Source: Loxodes magnus
Taxonomy: Eukaryota; Ciliophora; Karyorelictea; Loxodida; Loxodidae
NCBI GenBank assembly: GCA_946699065.1
Contig: CAMPDV010000304.1
Location: 186,001-250,000 of the forward strand
DNA: 64,000 nucleotides
Direction of reading: 5' to 3'
Part shown: positions 1 to 13,998 of the stretch, piece after piece
Position numbering within the stretch: position 1 is the first letter of the stretch
Layout of the letters: every line of letters begins with the position of its first letter
Notes under the pieces: generated by a model
Seen by the model: only the letters and a program-made list of their open reading frames with translations
Told to the model about the DNA's origin: nothing
The model's database searches: none
Translations under genes and position numbers: made by a program

Positions 1-3000
1 TGAACTCTGAATCACTGGATATAGCCACAGATAATACATAATGTGTGTGACCACTCATGGTCTTACAGGTACCTGTCTTGACGTCCCATAGTCTCACCGT
101 ATTATCATGACTTCCCGATACGATGAACTCTGAATCACTGGATATAGCCACAGCATATACACAACTAGTGTGACCACTCATGGTCTTACAGGTACCTGTC
201 TTGACGTCCCATAGTCTCACCGTCTAATCTGCACTTCCCGATACGATGAACTCTGAATCACTGGATATAGCCACAGCATATACAACATTATTGTGACCAC
301 TCATGTTCTTACAGGTACCTGTCTTGACGTCCCATAGTCTCACCGTCTAATCTACACTTCCCGATACGATGAACTCTGAATCACTAGATATAGCCAAAGA
401 TCATACATGACTAGTGTGACCACTCATGGTCTTACAGGTACCTGTCTTGACGTCCCATAGTCTCACCGTCTAATCTGCACTTCCCGATACGATGAACTCT
501 GAATCACTGGATATAGCCACAGCATATACAACATTATTGTGACCACTCATGTTCTTACAGGTACCTGTCTTGACGTCCCATAGTCTCACCGTCTAATCAT
601 AACTTCCCGATACGATGAACTCTGAATCACTGGATATAGCCACAGCATATACACAACTAGTGTGACCACTCATGGTCTTACAGGTACCTGTCTTGACGTC
701 CCATAGTCTCACCGTCTAATCTACACTTCCCGATACGATGAACTCTGAATCACTGGATATAGCCACAGATAATACATAATGTGTGTGACCACTCATGGTC
801 TTACAGGTACCTGTCTTGACGTCCCATAGTCTCACCGTCTAATCTGCACTTCCCGATACGATGAACTCTGAATCACTGGATATAGCCACAGATAATACAT
901 AATGTGTGTGACCACTCATGGTCTTACAGGTACCTGTCTTGACGTTCCATAGTCTCAACGTAAAATCATGACTTCCTGATACGATGAACTCTGAATCACT
1001 AGATATAGCCAAAGATCATACATGACTAGTGTGACCACTCATGGTCTTACAGGTACCTGTCTTGACGTTTCATAGTCTCACTGTCTAATCTGCACTTCCT
1101 GATACGATGAACTCTGAATCACTGGATATAGCCACAGCATATACATAACTAGTGTGACCACTCATGGTCTTACAGGTACCTGTCTTGACGTCCCATAGTC
1201 TCACCGTCTAATCTGCACTTCCTGATACGATGAACTCTGAATCACTGGATATAGCCACAGCATATACATAACTAGTGTGACCACTCATGGTCTTACAGGT
1301 ACCTGTCTTGACGTCCCATAGTCTCACCGTCTAATCTGCACTTCCTGATACGATGAACTCTGAATCACTGGATATAGCCACAGCATATACATAACTAGTG
1401 TGACCACTCATGGTCTTACAGGTACCTGTCTTGACGTTCCATAGTCTCACCGTATTATCTGCACTTCCCGATACGATGAACTCGGAATCACTGGATATAG
1501 CCACAGATAATACACAACTAGTGTGACCACTCATGGTCTTACAGGTACCTGTCTTGACGTCCCATAGTCTCACCGTCTAATCTGCACTTCCCGATACGAT
1601 GAACTCTGAATCACTGGATATAGCCACAGATAATACACAACTAGTGTGACCACTCATGGTCTTACAGGTACCTGTCTTGACGTCCCATAGTCTCACCGTC
1701 TAATCTGCACTTCCCGATACGATGAACTCGGAATCACTGGATATAGCCACAGATAATACACAACTAGTGTGACCACTCATGGTCTTACAGGTACCTGTCT
1801 TGACGTCCCATAGTCTCACCGTATTATCTCCACTTCCCGATACGATGAACTCTGAATCACTGGATATAGCCACAGATAATACACAACTAGTGTGACCACT
1901 CATGGTCTTACAGGTACCTGTCTTGACGTCCCATAGTCTCACCGTATAATCTACACTTCCCGATACGATGAACTCTGAATCACTGGATATAGCCACAGCA
2001 TATACACAACTAGTGTGACCACTCATGGTCTTACAGGTACCTGTCTTGACGTCCCATAGTCTCACCGTATTATCATGACTTCCCGATACGATGAACTCTG
2101 AATCACTGGATATAGCCACAGCATATACATAACTAGTGTGACCACTCATGGTCTTACAGGTACCTGTCTTGACGTCCCATAGTCTCACCGTCTAATCATA
2201 ACTTCCCGATACGATGAACTCTGAATCACTGGATATAGCCACAGCATATACACAACTAGTGTGACCACTCATGGTCTTACAGGTACCTGTCTTGACGTCC
2301 CCTAGTCTCACCGTCTAATCTGCACTTCCCAATACGATGAACTCTGAATCACTGGATATAGCCACAGATAATACACAACTAGTGTGACCACTCATGGTCT
2401 TACAGGTACCTGTCTTGACGTCCCATAGTCTCACCGTCTTATCATAACTACCCGATACTATGAACTCTGAATCACTGGATATAGCCACAGCATATACAAC
2501 ATTATTGTGACCACTCATGTTCTTACAGGTACCTGTCTTGACGTCCCATAGTCTCACCGTCTAATCTACACTTCCCGATACGATGAACTCTGAATCACTA
2601 GATATAGCCAAAGATCATACACAACTAGTGTGACCACTCATGGTCTTACAGGTACCTGTCTTGACGTTTCATAGTCTCACCGTATTATCTCCACTTCCCG
2701 ATACGATGAACTCTGAATCACTGGATATAGCCACAGATCATACATAACTAGTGTGACCACTCATGGTCTTACAGGTACCTGTCTTGACGTCCCATAGTCT
2801 CATTGTCTAATCTGCACTTCCTGATACGATGAACTCTGAATCACTGGATATAGCCACAGCATATACATAACTAGTGTGACCACTCATGGTCTTACAGGTA
2901 CCTGTCTTGACGTCCCATAGTCTCACCGTCTAATCTGCACTTCCTGATACGATGAACTCTGAATCACTGGATATAGCCACAGCATATACATAACTAGTGT

Positions 3001-4985
3001 GACCACTCATGGTCTTACAGGTACCTGTCTTGACGTCCCATAGTCTCACCGTCTAATCTGCACTTCCTGATACGATGAACTCTGAATCACTGGATATAGC
3101 CACAGATAATACACAACTAGTGTGACCACTCATGGTCTTACAGGTACCTGTCTTGACGTCCCATAGTCTCACCGTATAATCTCTACTTCCCGATACGATG
3201 AACTCTGAATCACTGGATATAGCCACAGATAATACACAACTAGTGTGACCACTCATGGTCTTACAGGTACCTGTCTTGACGTCCCATAGTCTCACTGTCC
3301 AATCTGCACTTCCTGATACGATGAACTCTGAATCACTGGATATAGCCACAGCATATACATAACTAGTGTGACCACTCATGGTCTTACAGGTACCTGTCTT
3401 GACGTCCCATAGTCTCACCGTCTAATCTGCACTTCCCGATACGATGAACTCTGAATCACTGGATATAGCCACAGCATATACATAACTAGTGTGACCACTC
3501 ATGGTCTTACAGGTACCTGTCTTGACGTCCCATAGTCTCACCGTCTAATCTGCACTTCCTGATACGATGAACTCTGAATCACTGGATATAGCCACAGCAT
3601 ATACACAACTAGTGTGACCACTCATGGTCTTACAGGTACCTGTCTTGACGTCCCATAGTCTCACCGTCTAATCTGCACTTCCCGATACGATGAACTCGGA
3701 ATCACTGGATATAGCCACAGATAATACACAACTAGTGTGACCACTCATGGTCTTACAGGTACCTGTCTTGACGTCCCATAGTCTCACCGTCTAATCTGCA
3801 CTTCCCGATACGATGAACTCTGAATCACTGGATATAGCCACAGATAATACACAACTAGTGTGACCACTCATGGTCTTACAGGTACCTGTCTTGACGTCCC
3901 ATAGTCTCACCGTATTATCTCCACTTCCCGATACGATGAACTCTGAATCACTGGATATAGCCACAGCATATACATAACTAGTGTGACCACTCATGGTCTT
4001 ACAGGTACCTGTCTTGACGTTCCATAGTCTCACCGTATAATCTGCACTTCCCGATACGATGAACTCTGAATCACTGGATATAGCCACAGATAATACACAA
4101 CTAGTGTGACCACTCATGGTCTTACAGGTACCTGTCTTGACGTCCCATAGTCTCACCGTCTAATCTGCACTTCCCGATACGATGAACTCTGAATCACTGG
4201 ATATAGCCACAGATAATACACAACTAGTGTGACCACTCATGGTCTTACAGGTACCTGTCTTGACGTCCCATAGTCTCACCGTCTAATCATAACTTCCCGA
4301 TACGATGAACTCTGAATCACTGGATATAGCCACAGCATATACACAACTAGTGTGACCACTCATGGTCTTACAGGTACCTGTCTTGACGTCCCATAGTCTC
4401 ACCGTATTATCTCCACTTCCCGATACGATGAACTCTGAATCACTGGATATAGCCACAGATAATACACAACTAGTGTGACCACTCATGGTCTTACAGGTAC
4501 CTGTCTTGACGTCCCATAGTCTCACCGTCTAATCATAACTTCCCGATACGATGAACTCTGAATCACTGGATATAGCCACAGCATATACACAACTAGTGTG
4601 ACCACTCATGGTCTTACAGGTACCTGTCTTGACGTTTCATAGTCTCACCGTATTATCTCCACTTCCCGATACGATGAACTCTGAATCACTGGATATAGCC
4701 ACAGATAATACATAATGTGTGTGACCACTCATGGTCTTACAGGTACCTGTCTTGACGTCCCATAGTCTCACCGTATAATCTGCACTTCCCGATACGATGA
4801 ACTCTGAATCACTGGATATAGCCACAGATAATACATAATGTGTGTGACCACTCATGGTCTTACAGGTACCTGTCTTGACGTTCCATAGTCTCAACGTATA
4901 ATCATGACTTCCTGATACGATGAACTCTGAATCACTAGATATAGCCAAAGATCATACATGACTAGTGTGACCACTCATGGTCTTA
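1..4985 (-). pseudogene. WD40 array, frame block 5 (about 40 units, stop-rich)
   Basis: This is the low-coordinate end of the window, about 40 units in one frame and truncated by the window edge. It is the most degraded part: from about 230 to 1330 nearly every unit carries TAG at column 41 or TGA at column 5, and no open stretch reaches 60 codons. Other oddities include Phe at column 41 (962-964), Trp at column 41 (3299-3301), and the structural Trp5 changed to Gly (2300-2302). If the gene reads in from higher coordinates, this would be its downstream and most decayed part. Confidence 0.5.
190..1330 (-). other. Stop-saturated tract of the array
   Basis: Of the units here, all but the one near 962 (Phe at column 41) carry TAG at column 41, and the unit near 1070 also carries TGA at the Trp5 position. 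The rest of each unit is still a clean WD40 sequence with no indels. Decay is therefore limited to the codon columns that are stops elsewhere. This is the highest stop density in the window. Confidence 0.7.
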
Positions 4986-4994
4986 ATGTACCTG
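4981..4994 (-). other. Independent one-base deletion, frame break
   Basis: The usual tcttacaggtac reads tcttaatgtac here, one base short with nearby substitutions, at Thr11-Cys12-Lys13. The frame changes between blocks 4 and 5. It occurs only once in the window. Confidence 0.8.
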
Positions 4995-5511
4995 TCTTGA
5001 CGTTTCATAGTCTCACTGTCTAATCTGCACTTCCTGATACGATGAACTCGGAATCACTGGATATAGCCACAGCATATACATAACTAGTGTGACCACTCAT
5101 GGTCTTACAGGTACCTGTCTTGACGTCCCATAGTCTCACCGTCTAATCTGCACTTCCTGATACGATGAACTCTGAATCACTGGATATAGCCACAGATAAT
5201 ACATAATGTGTGTGACCACTCATGGTCTTACAGGTACCTGTCTTGACGTCCCATAGTCTCACCGTCTAATCTGCACTTCCTGATACGATGAACTCTGAAT
5301 CACTGGATATAGCCACAGATAATACACAACTAGTGTGACCACTCATGGTCTTACAGGTACCTGTCTTGACGTCCCATAGTCTCACCGTCTAATCTACACT
5401 TCCCGATACGATGAACTCTGAATCACTAGATATAGCCACAGATAATACACAACTAGTGTGACCACTCATGGTCTTACAGGTACCTGTCTTGACGTCCCAT
5501 AGTCTCACCGT

Positions 5512-6054
5512 CTAATCTGCACTTCCCAATACGATGAACTCTGAATCACTGGATATAGCCACAGATAATACACAACTAGTGTGACCACTCATGGTCTTAC
5601 AGGTACCTGTCTTGACGTCCCATAGTCTCACCGTCTTATCATAACTACCCGATACTATGAACTCTGAATCACTGGATATAGCCACAGCATATAAATAACT
5701 AGTGTGACCACTCATGGTCTTACAGGTACCTGTCTTGACGTCCCATAGTCTCACCGTATAATCTGCACTTCCCGATACGATGAACTCTGAATCACTGGAT
5801 ATAGCCACAGCATATAAATAACTAGTGTGACCACTCATGGTCTTACAGGTACCTGTCTTGACGTTCCATAGTCTCAACGTATAATAATGACTTCCTGATA
5901 CGATGAACTCTGAATCACTAGATATAGCCACAGATAATACATAATGTGTGTGACCACTCATGGTCTTACAGGTACCTGTCTTGACGTTCCATAGTCTCAA
6001 CGTATAATCATGACTTCCTGATACGATGAACTCTGAATCACTAGATATAGCCAA
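5512..6054 (-). CDS. Open WD40 stretch, 180 codons
   Basis: Begins with the [10 protein letters not shown] blade and continues with HYY, ADY, YDK and a final LGSAD blade before TAG. The HYY blade has Asp40 replaced by Tyr (near 5885), so it lacks the conserved structural Asp. Related to 10309-10851. Confidence 0.4.
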   Translation of the reverse strand: MAISSDSEFIVSGSHDYTLRLWNVKTGTCKTMSGHTHYVLSVAISSDSEFIVSGSHYYTLRLWNVKTGTCKTMSGHTSYLYAVAISSDSEFIVSGSADYTVRLWDVKTGTCKTMSGHTSYLYAVAISSDSEFIVSGSYDKTVRLWDVKTGTCKTMSGHTSCVLSVAISSDSEFIVLGSAD

Positions 6055-9000
6055 AGATCATACATGACTAGTGTGACCACTCATGGTCTTACAGGTACCT
6101 GTCTTGACGTTTCATAGTCTCACCGTATAATCTACACTTCCCGATACGATGAACTCTGAATCACTGGATATAGCCACAGCATATACATAACTAGTGTGAC
6201 CACTCATGGTCTTACAGGTACCTGTCTTGACGTCCCATAGTCTCACCGTATAATCTGCACTTCCCGATACGATGAACTCTGAATCACTGGATATAGCCAC
6301 AGATAATACATAATGTGTGTGACCACTCATGGTCTTACAGGTACCTGTCTTGACGTCCCATAGTCTCACCGTATTATCTGCACTTCCCGATACGATGAAC
6401 TCTGAATCACTGGATATAGCCACAGATAATACACAACTAGTGTGACCACTCATGGTCTTACAGGTACCTGTCTTGACGTCCCATAGTCTCACCGTCTAAT
6501 CTGCACTTCCCGATACGATGAACTCGGAATCACTGGATATAGCCACAGATAATACACAACTAGTGTGACCACTCATGGTCTTACAGGTACCTGTCTTGAC
6601 GTCCCATAGTCTCACCGTCTAATCTGCACTTCCCGATACGATGAACTCTGAATCACTGGATATAGCCACAGATAATACACAACTAGTGTGACCACTCATG
6701 GTCTTACAGGTACCTGTCTTGACGTCCCATAGTCTCACCGTCTAATCTACACTTCCCGATACGATGAACTCTGAATCACTAGATATAGCCAAAGATCATA
6801 CATGACTAGTGTGACCACTCATGGTCTTACAGGTACCTGTCTTGACGTTTCATAGTCTCACCGTCTAATCTACACTTCCCGATACGATGAACTCTGAATC
6901 ACTGGATATAGCCACAGCATATACAGAACTAGTGTGACCACTCATGGTCTTACAGGTACCTGTCTTGACGTCCCATAGTCTCACCGTCTAATCTACACTT
7001 CCCGATACGATGAACTCTGAATCACTGGATATAGCCACAGCATATACAGAACTAGTGTGACCACTCATGGTCTTACAGGTACCTGTCTTGACGTCCCATA
7101 GTCTCACCGTCTAATCTACACTTCCCGATACGATGAACTCTGAATCACTGGATATAGCCACAGCATATACAGAACTAGTGTGACCACTCATGGTCTTACA
7201 GGTACCTGTCTTGACGTCCCATAGTCTCACCGTATAATCTGCACTTCCCGATACGATGAACTCTGAATCACTGGATATAGCCACAGATAATACATAATGT
7301 GTGTGACCACTCATGGTCTTACAGGTACCTGTCTTGACGTTCCATAGTCTCAACGTATAATCATGACTTCCTGATACGATGAACTCTGAATCACTAGATA
7401 TAGCCAAAGATCATACATGACTAGTGTGACCACTCATGGTCTTACAGGTACCTGTCTTGACGTCCCATAGTCTCACCGTATTATCTCCACTTCCCGATAC
7501 GATGAACTCTGAATCACTGGATATAACCACAGCATATAAATAATGTGTATGACCACTCATGGTCTTACAGGTACCTGTCTTGACGTCCCATAGTCTCACC
7601 GTATTATCTCCACTTCCCGATACGATGAACTCTGAATCACTGGATATAGCCACAGCATATAAATAACTAGTGTGACCACTCATGGTCTTACAGGTACCTG
7701 TCTTGACGTCCCATAGTCTCACCGTATAATCTGCACTTCCCGATACGATGAACTCTGAATCACTAGATATAGCCAAAGATCATACATGACTAGTGTGACC
7801 ACTCATGGTCTTACAGGTACCTGTCTTGACGTCCCATAGTCTCACCGTCTAATCTGCACTTCCCGATACGATGAACTCTGAATCACTGGATATAGCCACA
7901 GATAATACACAACTAGTGTGACCACTCATGGTCTTACAGGTACCTGTCTTGACGTTCCATAGTCTCACCGTATAATCTGCACTTCCCGATACGATGAACT
8001 CTGAATCACTGGATATAGCCACAGCATATACAACATTATTGTGACCACTCATGTTCTTACAGGTACCTGTCTTGACGTTTCATAGTCTCACCGTATTATC
8101 TCCACTTCCCGATACGATGAACTCTGAATCACTGGATATAGCCACAGATCATACATAACTAGTGTGACCACTCATGGTCTTACAGGTACCTGTCTTGACG
8201 TCCCATAGTCTCACCGTATAATCTGCACTTCCCGATACGATGAACTCTGAATCACTGGATATAGCCACAGCATATACAACATTATTGTGACCACTCATGG
8301 TCTTACAGGTACCTGTCTTGACGTCCCATAGTCTCACCGTATTATCTGCACTTCCCGATACGATGAACTCTGAATCACTGGATATAGCCACAGATAATAC
8401 ACAACTAGTGTGACCACTCATGGTCTTACAGGTACCTGTCTTGACGTCCCATAGTCTCACCGTCTAATCTGCACTTCCCGATACGATGAACTCGGAATCA
8501 CTGGATATAGCCACAGATAATACACAACTAGTGTGACCACTCATGGTCTTACAGGTACCTGTCTTGACGTCCCATAGTCTCACCGTCTAATCTGCACTTC
8601 CCGATACGATGAACTCTGAATCACTGGATATAGCCACAGATAATACACAACTAGTGTGACCACTCATGGTCTTACAGGTACCTGTCTTGACGTCCCATAG
8701 TCTCACCGTCTAATCTACACTTCCCGATACGATGAACTCTGAATCACTAGATATAGCCAAAGATCATACATGACTAGTGTGACCACTCATGGTCTTACAG
8801 GTACCTGTCTTGACGTTTCATAGTCTCACCGTATTATCTCCACTTCCCGATACGATGAACTCTGAATCACTGGATATAGCCACAGATCATACATAACTAG
8901 TGTGACCACTCATGGTCTTACAGGTACCTGTCTTGACGTCCCATAGTCTCACCGTCTAATCATAACTTCCCGATACGATGAACTCTGAATCACTGGATAT

Positions 9001-9201
9001 AGCCACAGATAATACATAACTAGTGTGACCACTCATGGTCTTACAGGTACCTGTCTTGACGTCCCATAGTCTCACCGTCTAATCTGCACTTCCCGATACG
9101 ATGAACTCTGAATCACTGGATATAGCCACAGCATATACATAACTAGTGTGACCACTCATGGTCTTACAGGTACCTGTCTTGACGTCCCATAGTCTCACCG
9201 T

Positions 9202-9204
9202 TTA
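9202..9204 (-). other. TAA at column 41 (rare alternative to TAG)
   Basis: The codon after Asp40 is TAA in a SHD-type unit, where most stop-bearing units have TAG. The same change is at 13753-13755, 37 units away, in the same local context. Confidence 0.8.
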
Positions 9205-10308
9205 ATCATGACTTCCCGATACGATGAACTCTGAATCACTAGATATAGCCAAAGATCATACATGACTAGTGTGACCACTCATGGTCTTACAGGTACCTGT
9301 CTTGACGTCCCATAGTCTCACCGTATAATCTGCACTTCCCGATACGATGAACTCTGAATCACTGGATATAGCCACAGATAATACATAACTAGTGTGACCA
9401 CTCATGGTCTTACAGGTACCTGTCTTGACGTCCCATAGTCTCACCGTCTAATCTGCACTTCCCGATACGATGAACTCTGAATCACTGGATATAGCCACAG
9501 ATAATACACAACTAGTGTGACCACTCATGGTCTTACAGGTACCTGTCTTGACGTCCCATAGTCTCACCGTCTAATCTGCACTTCCCGATACGATGAACTC
9601 TGAATCACTGGATATAGCCACAGATAATACACAACTAGTGTGACCACTCATGGTCTTACAGGTACCTGTCTTGACGTCCCATAGTCTCACCGTCTTATCT
9701 ACACTTCCCGATACGATGAACTCTGAATCACTGGATATAGCCACAGCATATACATAACTAGTGTGACCACTCATGGTCTTACAGGTACCTGTCTTGACGT
9801 CCCATAGTCTCACCGTCTAATCTGCACTTCCCGATACGATGAACTCGGAATCACTGGATATAGCCACAGATAATACACAACTAGTGTGACCACTCATGGT
9901 CTTACAGGTACCTGTCTTGACGTCCCATAGTCTCACCGTCTTATCTACACTTCCCGATACGATGAACTCTGAATCACTGGATATAACCACAGATAATACA
10001 TAATGTGTGTGACCACTCATGGTCTTACAGGTACCTGTCTTGACGTCCCATAGTCTCTCCGTCTTATCTACACTTCCCGATACGATGAACTCTGAATCAC
10101 TGGATATAGCCACAGATAATACACAACTAGTGTGACCACTCATGGTCTTACAGGTACCTGTCTTGACGTCCCATAGTCTCACCGTCTAATCTACACTTCC
10201 CGATACGATGAACTCTGAATCACTAGATATAGCCACAGATAATACACAACTAGTGTGACCACTCATGGTCTTACAGGTACCTGTCTTGACGTCCCATAGT
10301 CTCACCGT

Positions 10309-10851
10309 CTAATCTGCACTTCCCAATACGATGAACTCTGAATCACTGGATATAGCCACAGATAATACACAACTAGTGTGACCACTCATGGTCTTACAGG
10401 TACCTGTCTTGACGTCCCATAGTCTCACCGTCTTATCATAACTACCCGATACTATGAACTCTGAATCACTGGATATAGCCACAGATAATACATAATGTGT
10501 GTGACCACTCATGGTCTTACAGGTACCTGTCTTGACGTCCCATAGTCTCACCGTATTATCTCCACTTCCCGATACGATGAACTCTGAATCACTGGATATA
10601 GCCACAGCATATAAATAACTAGTGTGACCACTCATGGTCTTACAGGTACCTGTCTTGACGTCCCATAGTCTCACCGTATAATCTGCACTTCCCGATACGA
10701 TGAACTCTGAATCACTGGATATAGCCACAGATAATACATAATGTGTGTGACCACTCATGGTCTTACAGGTACCTGTCTTGACGTTCCATAGTCTCAACGT
10801 ATAATCATGACTTCCTGATACGATGAACTCTGAATCACTAGATATAGCCAA
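10309..10851 (-). CDS. Open WD40 stretch, 180 codons
   Basis: Begins with the [10 protein letters not shown] blade and proceeds through ADY, GDN, YDK to LGSAD and TAG. Its lower part matches 5512-6054, including Ser36 changed to Leu (VLGSAD), while the middle blades differ. Here Asp40 is intact in every blade. Confidence 0.4.
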   Translation of the reverse strand: MAISSDSEFIVSGSHDYTLRLWNVKTGTCKTMSGHTHYVLSVAISSDSEFIVSGSADYTVRLWDVKTGTCKTMSGHTSYLYAVAISSDSEFIVSGSGDNTVRLWDVKTGTCKTMSGHTHYVLSVAISSDSEFIVSGSYDKTVRLWDVKTGTCKTMSGHTSCVLSVAISSDSEFIVLGSAD

Positions 10852-11224
10852 AGATCATACATGACTAGTGTGACCACTCATGGTCTTACAGGTACCTGTC
10901 TTGACGTTTCATAGTCTCACCGTATAATCTACACTTCCCGATACTATGAACTCTGAATCACTGGATATAGCCACAGCATATACATAACTAGTGTGACCAC
11001 TCATGGTCTTACAGGTACCTGTCTTGACGTCCCATAGTCTCACCGTCTAATCTGCACTTCCCGATACGATGAACTCTGAATCACTGGATATAGCCACAGA
11101 TAATACACAACTAGTGTGACCACTCATGGTCTTACAGGTACCTGTCTTGACGTTCCATAGTCTCACCGTATAATCTGCACTTCCCGATACGATGAACTCT
11201 GAATCACTGGATATAGCCACAGCA

Positions 11225-11940
11225 TATACAACATTATTGTGACCACTCATGTTCTTACAGGTACCTGTCTTGACGTTTCATAGTCTCACCGTATTATCTC
11301 CACTTCCCGATACGATGAACTCTGAATCACTGGATATAGCCACAGATCATACATAACTAGTGTGACCACTCATGGTCTTACAGGTACCTGTCTTGACGTC
11401 CCATAGTCTCACCGTCTAATCTGCACTTCCCGATACGATGAACTCTGAATCACTGGATATAGCCACAGATAATACACAACTAGTGTGACCACTCATGGTC
11501 TTACAGGTACCTGTCTTGACGTCCCATAGTCTCACCGTATTATCTGCACTTCCCGATACGATGAACTCTGAATCACTGGATATAGCCACAGATAATACAC
11601 AACTAGTGTGACCACTCATGGTCTTACAGGTACCTGTCTTGACGTCCCATAGTCTCAACGTATAATCTGCACTTCCCGATACGATGAACTCGGAATCACT
11701 GGATATAGCCACAGATAATACACAACTAGTGTGACCACTCATGGTCTTACAGGTACCTGTCTTGACGTCCCATAGTCTCACCGTCTAATCTGCACTTCCC
11801 GATACGATGAACTCTGAATCACTGGATATAGCCACAGATAATACACAACTAGTGTGACCACTCATGGTCTTACAGGTACCTGTCTTGACGTCCCATAGTC
11901 TCACCGTCTAATCTACACTTCCCGATACGATGAACTCTGA
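11225..11940 (-). repeat. 0.7-kb dispersed duplication, lower copy
   Basis: Matches 24632-25347 at an offset of 13,407 bp (109 units). It includes a 121-codon open stretch identical in translation, with an ADYTLRLW blade, and the preceding NNV unit and TGA-at-Trp5 unit. Confidence 0.7.
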
Positions 11941-13752
11941 ATCACTAGATATAGCCAAAGATCATACATGACTAGTGTGACCACTCATGGTCTTACAGGT
12001 ACCTGTCTTGACGTTTCATAGTCTCACCGTATTATCTCCACTTCCCGATACGATGAACTCTGAATCACTGGATATAGCCACAGATCATACATAACTAGTG
12101 TGACCACTCATGGTCTTACAGGTACCTGTCTTGACGTCCCATAGTCTCACCGTCTAATCTACACTTCCTGATACGATGAACTCTGAATCACTGGATATAA
12201 CCACAGATAATACATAATGTGTGTGACCACTCATGGTCTTACAGGTACCTGTCTTGACGTCCCATAGTCTCACCGTCTAATCTGCACTTCCCGATACGAT
12301 GAACTCTGAATCACTGGATATAGCCACAGATAATACACAACTAGTGTGACCACTCATGGTCTTACAGGTACCTGTCTTGACGTCCCATAGTCTCACCGTA
12401 TAATCTGCACTTCCCGATACGATGAACTCTGAATCACTGGATATAGCCACAGCATATACATAACTAGTGTGACCACTCATGGTCTTACAGGTACCTGTCT
12501 TGACGTCCCATAGTCTCACCGTATAATCTACACTTCCCGATACGATGAACTCTGAATCACTGGATATAACCACAGATAATACACAACTAGTGTGACCACT
12601 CATGGTCTTACAGGTACCTGTCTTGACGTCCCATAGTCTCACCGTCTAATCTGCACTTCCCGATACGATGAACTCTGAATCACTGGATATAGCCACAGAT
12701 AATACACAACTAGTGTGACCACTCATGGTCTTACAGGTACCTGTCTTGACGTCCCATAGTCTCACCGTATAATCTGCACTTCCCGATACGATGAACTCTG
12801 AATCACTGGATATAGCCACAGCATATACATAACTAGTGTGACCACTCATGGTCTTACAGGTACCTGTCTTGACGTCCCATAGTCTCACCGTATAATCTAC
12901 ACTTCCCGATACGATGAACTCTGAATCACTGGATATAACCACAGATAATACACAACTAGTGTGACCACTCATGGTCTTACAGGTACCTGTCTTGACGTCC
13001 CATAGTCTCACCGTCTAATCTACACTTCCCGATACTATGAACTCTGAATCACTGGATATAGCCACAGATAATACACAACTAGTGTGACCACTCATGGTCT
13101 TACAGGTACCTGTCTTGACGTCCCATAGTCTCACCGTCTAATCTACACTTCCCGATACGATGAACTCTGAATCACTGGATATAGCCACAGCATATACATA
13201 ACTAGTGTGACCACTCATGGTCTTACAGGTACCTGTCTTGACGTCCCATAGTCTCACCGTCTAATCTGCACTTCCCGATACGATGAACTCTGAATCACTG
13301 GATATAACCACAGATAATACACAACTAGTGTGACCACTCATGGTCTTACAGGTACCTGTCTTGACGTTCCATAGTCTCACCGTCTAATCTGCACTTCCCG
13401 ATACGATGAACTCTGAATCACTGGATATAGCCACAGATCATACATAACTAGTGTGACCACTCATGGTCTTACAGGTACCTGTCTTGACGTCCCATAGTCT
13501 CACCGTCTAATCTGCACTTCCTGATACGATGAACTCTGAATCACTGGATATAGCCACAGATAATACACAACTAGTGTGACCACTCATGGTCTTACAGGTA
13601 CCTGTCTTGACGTTTCATAGTCTCACCGTATTATCTCCACTTCCCGATACGATGAACTCTGAATCACTGGATATAGCCACAGATCATACACAACTAGTGT
13701 GACCACTCATGGTCTTACAGGTACCTGTCTTGACGTCCCATAGTCTCACCGT

Positions 13753-13755
13753 TTA
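13753..13755 (-). other. TAA at column 41, second occurrence
   Basis: Identical context to 9202-9204, suggesting one founder copied over 4.5 kb. Confidence 0.8.
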
Positions 13756-13998
13756 ATCATGACTTCCCGATACGATGAACTCTGAATCACTAGATATAGC
13801 CAAAGATCATACATGACTAGTGTGACCACTCATGGTCTTACAGGTACCTGTCTTGACGTCCCATAGTCTCTCCGTCTTATCATAACTTCCCGATACGATG
13901 AACTCTGAATCACTGGATATAGCCACAGCATATAAATAACTAGTGTGACCACTCATGGTCTTACAGGTACCTGTCTTGACGTCCCATAGTCTCACCGT

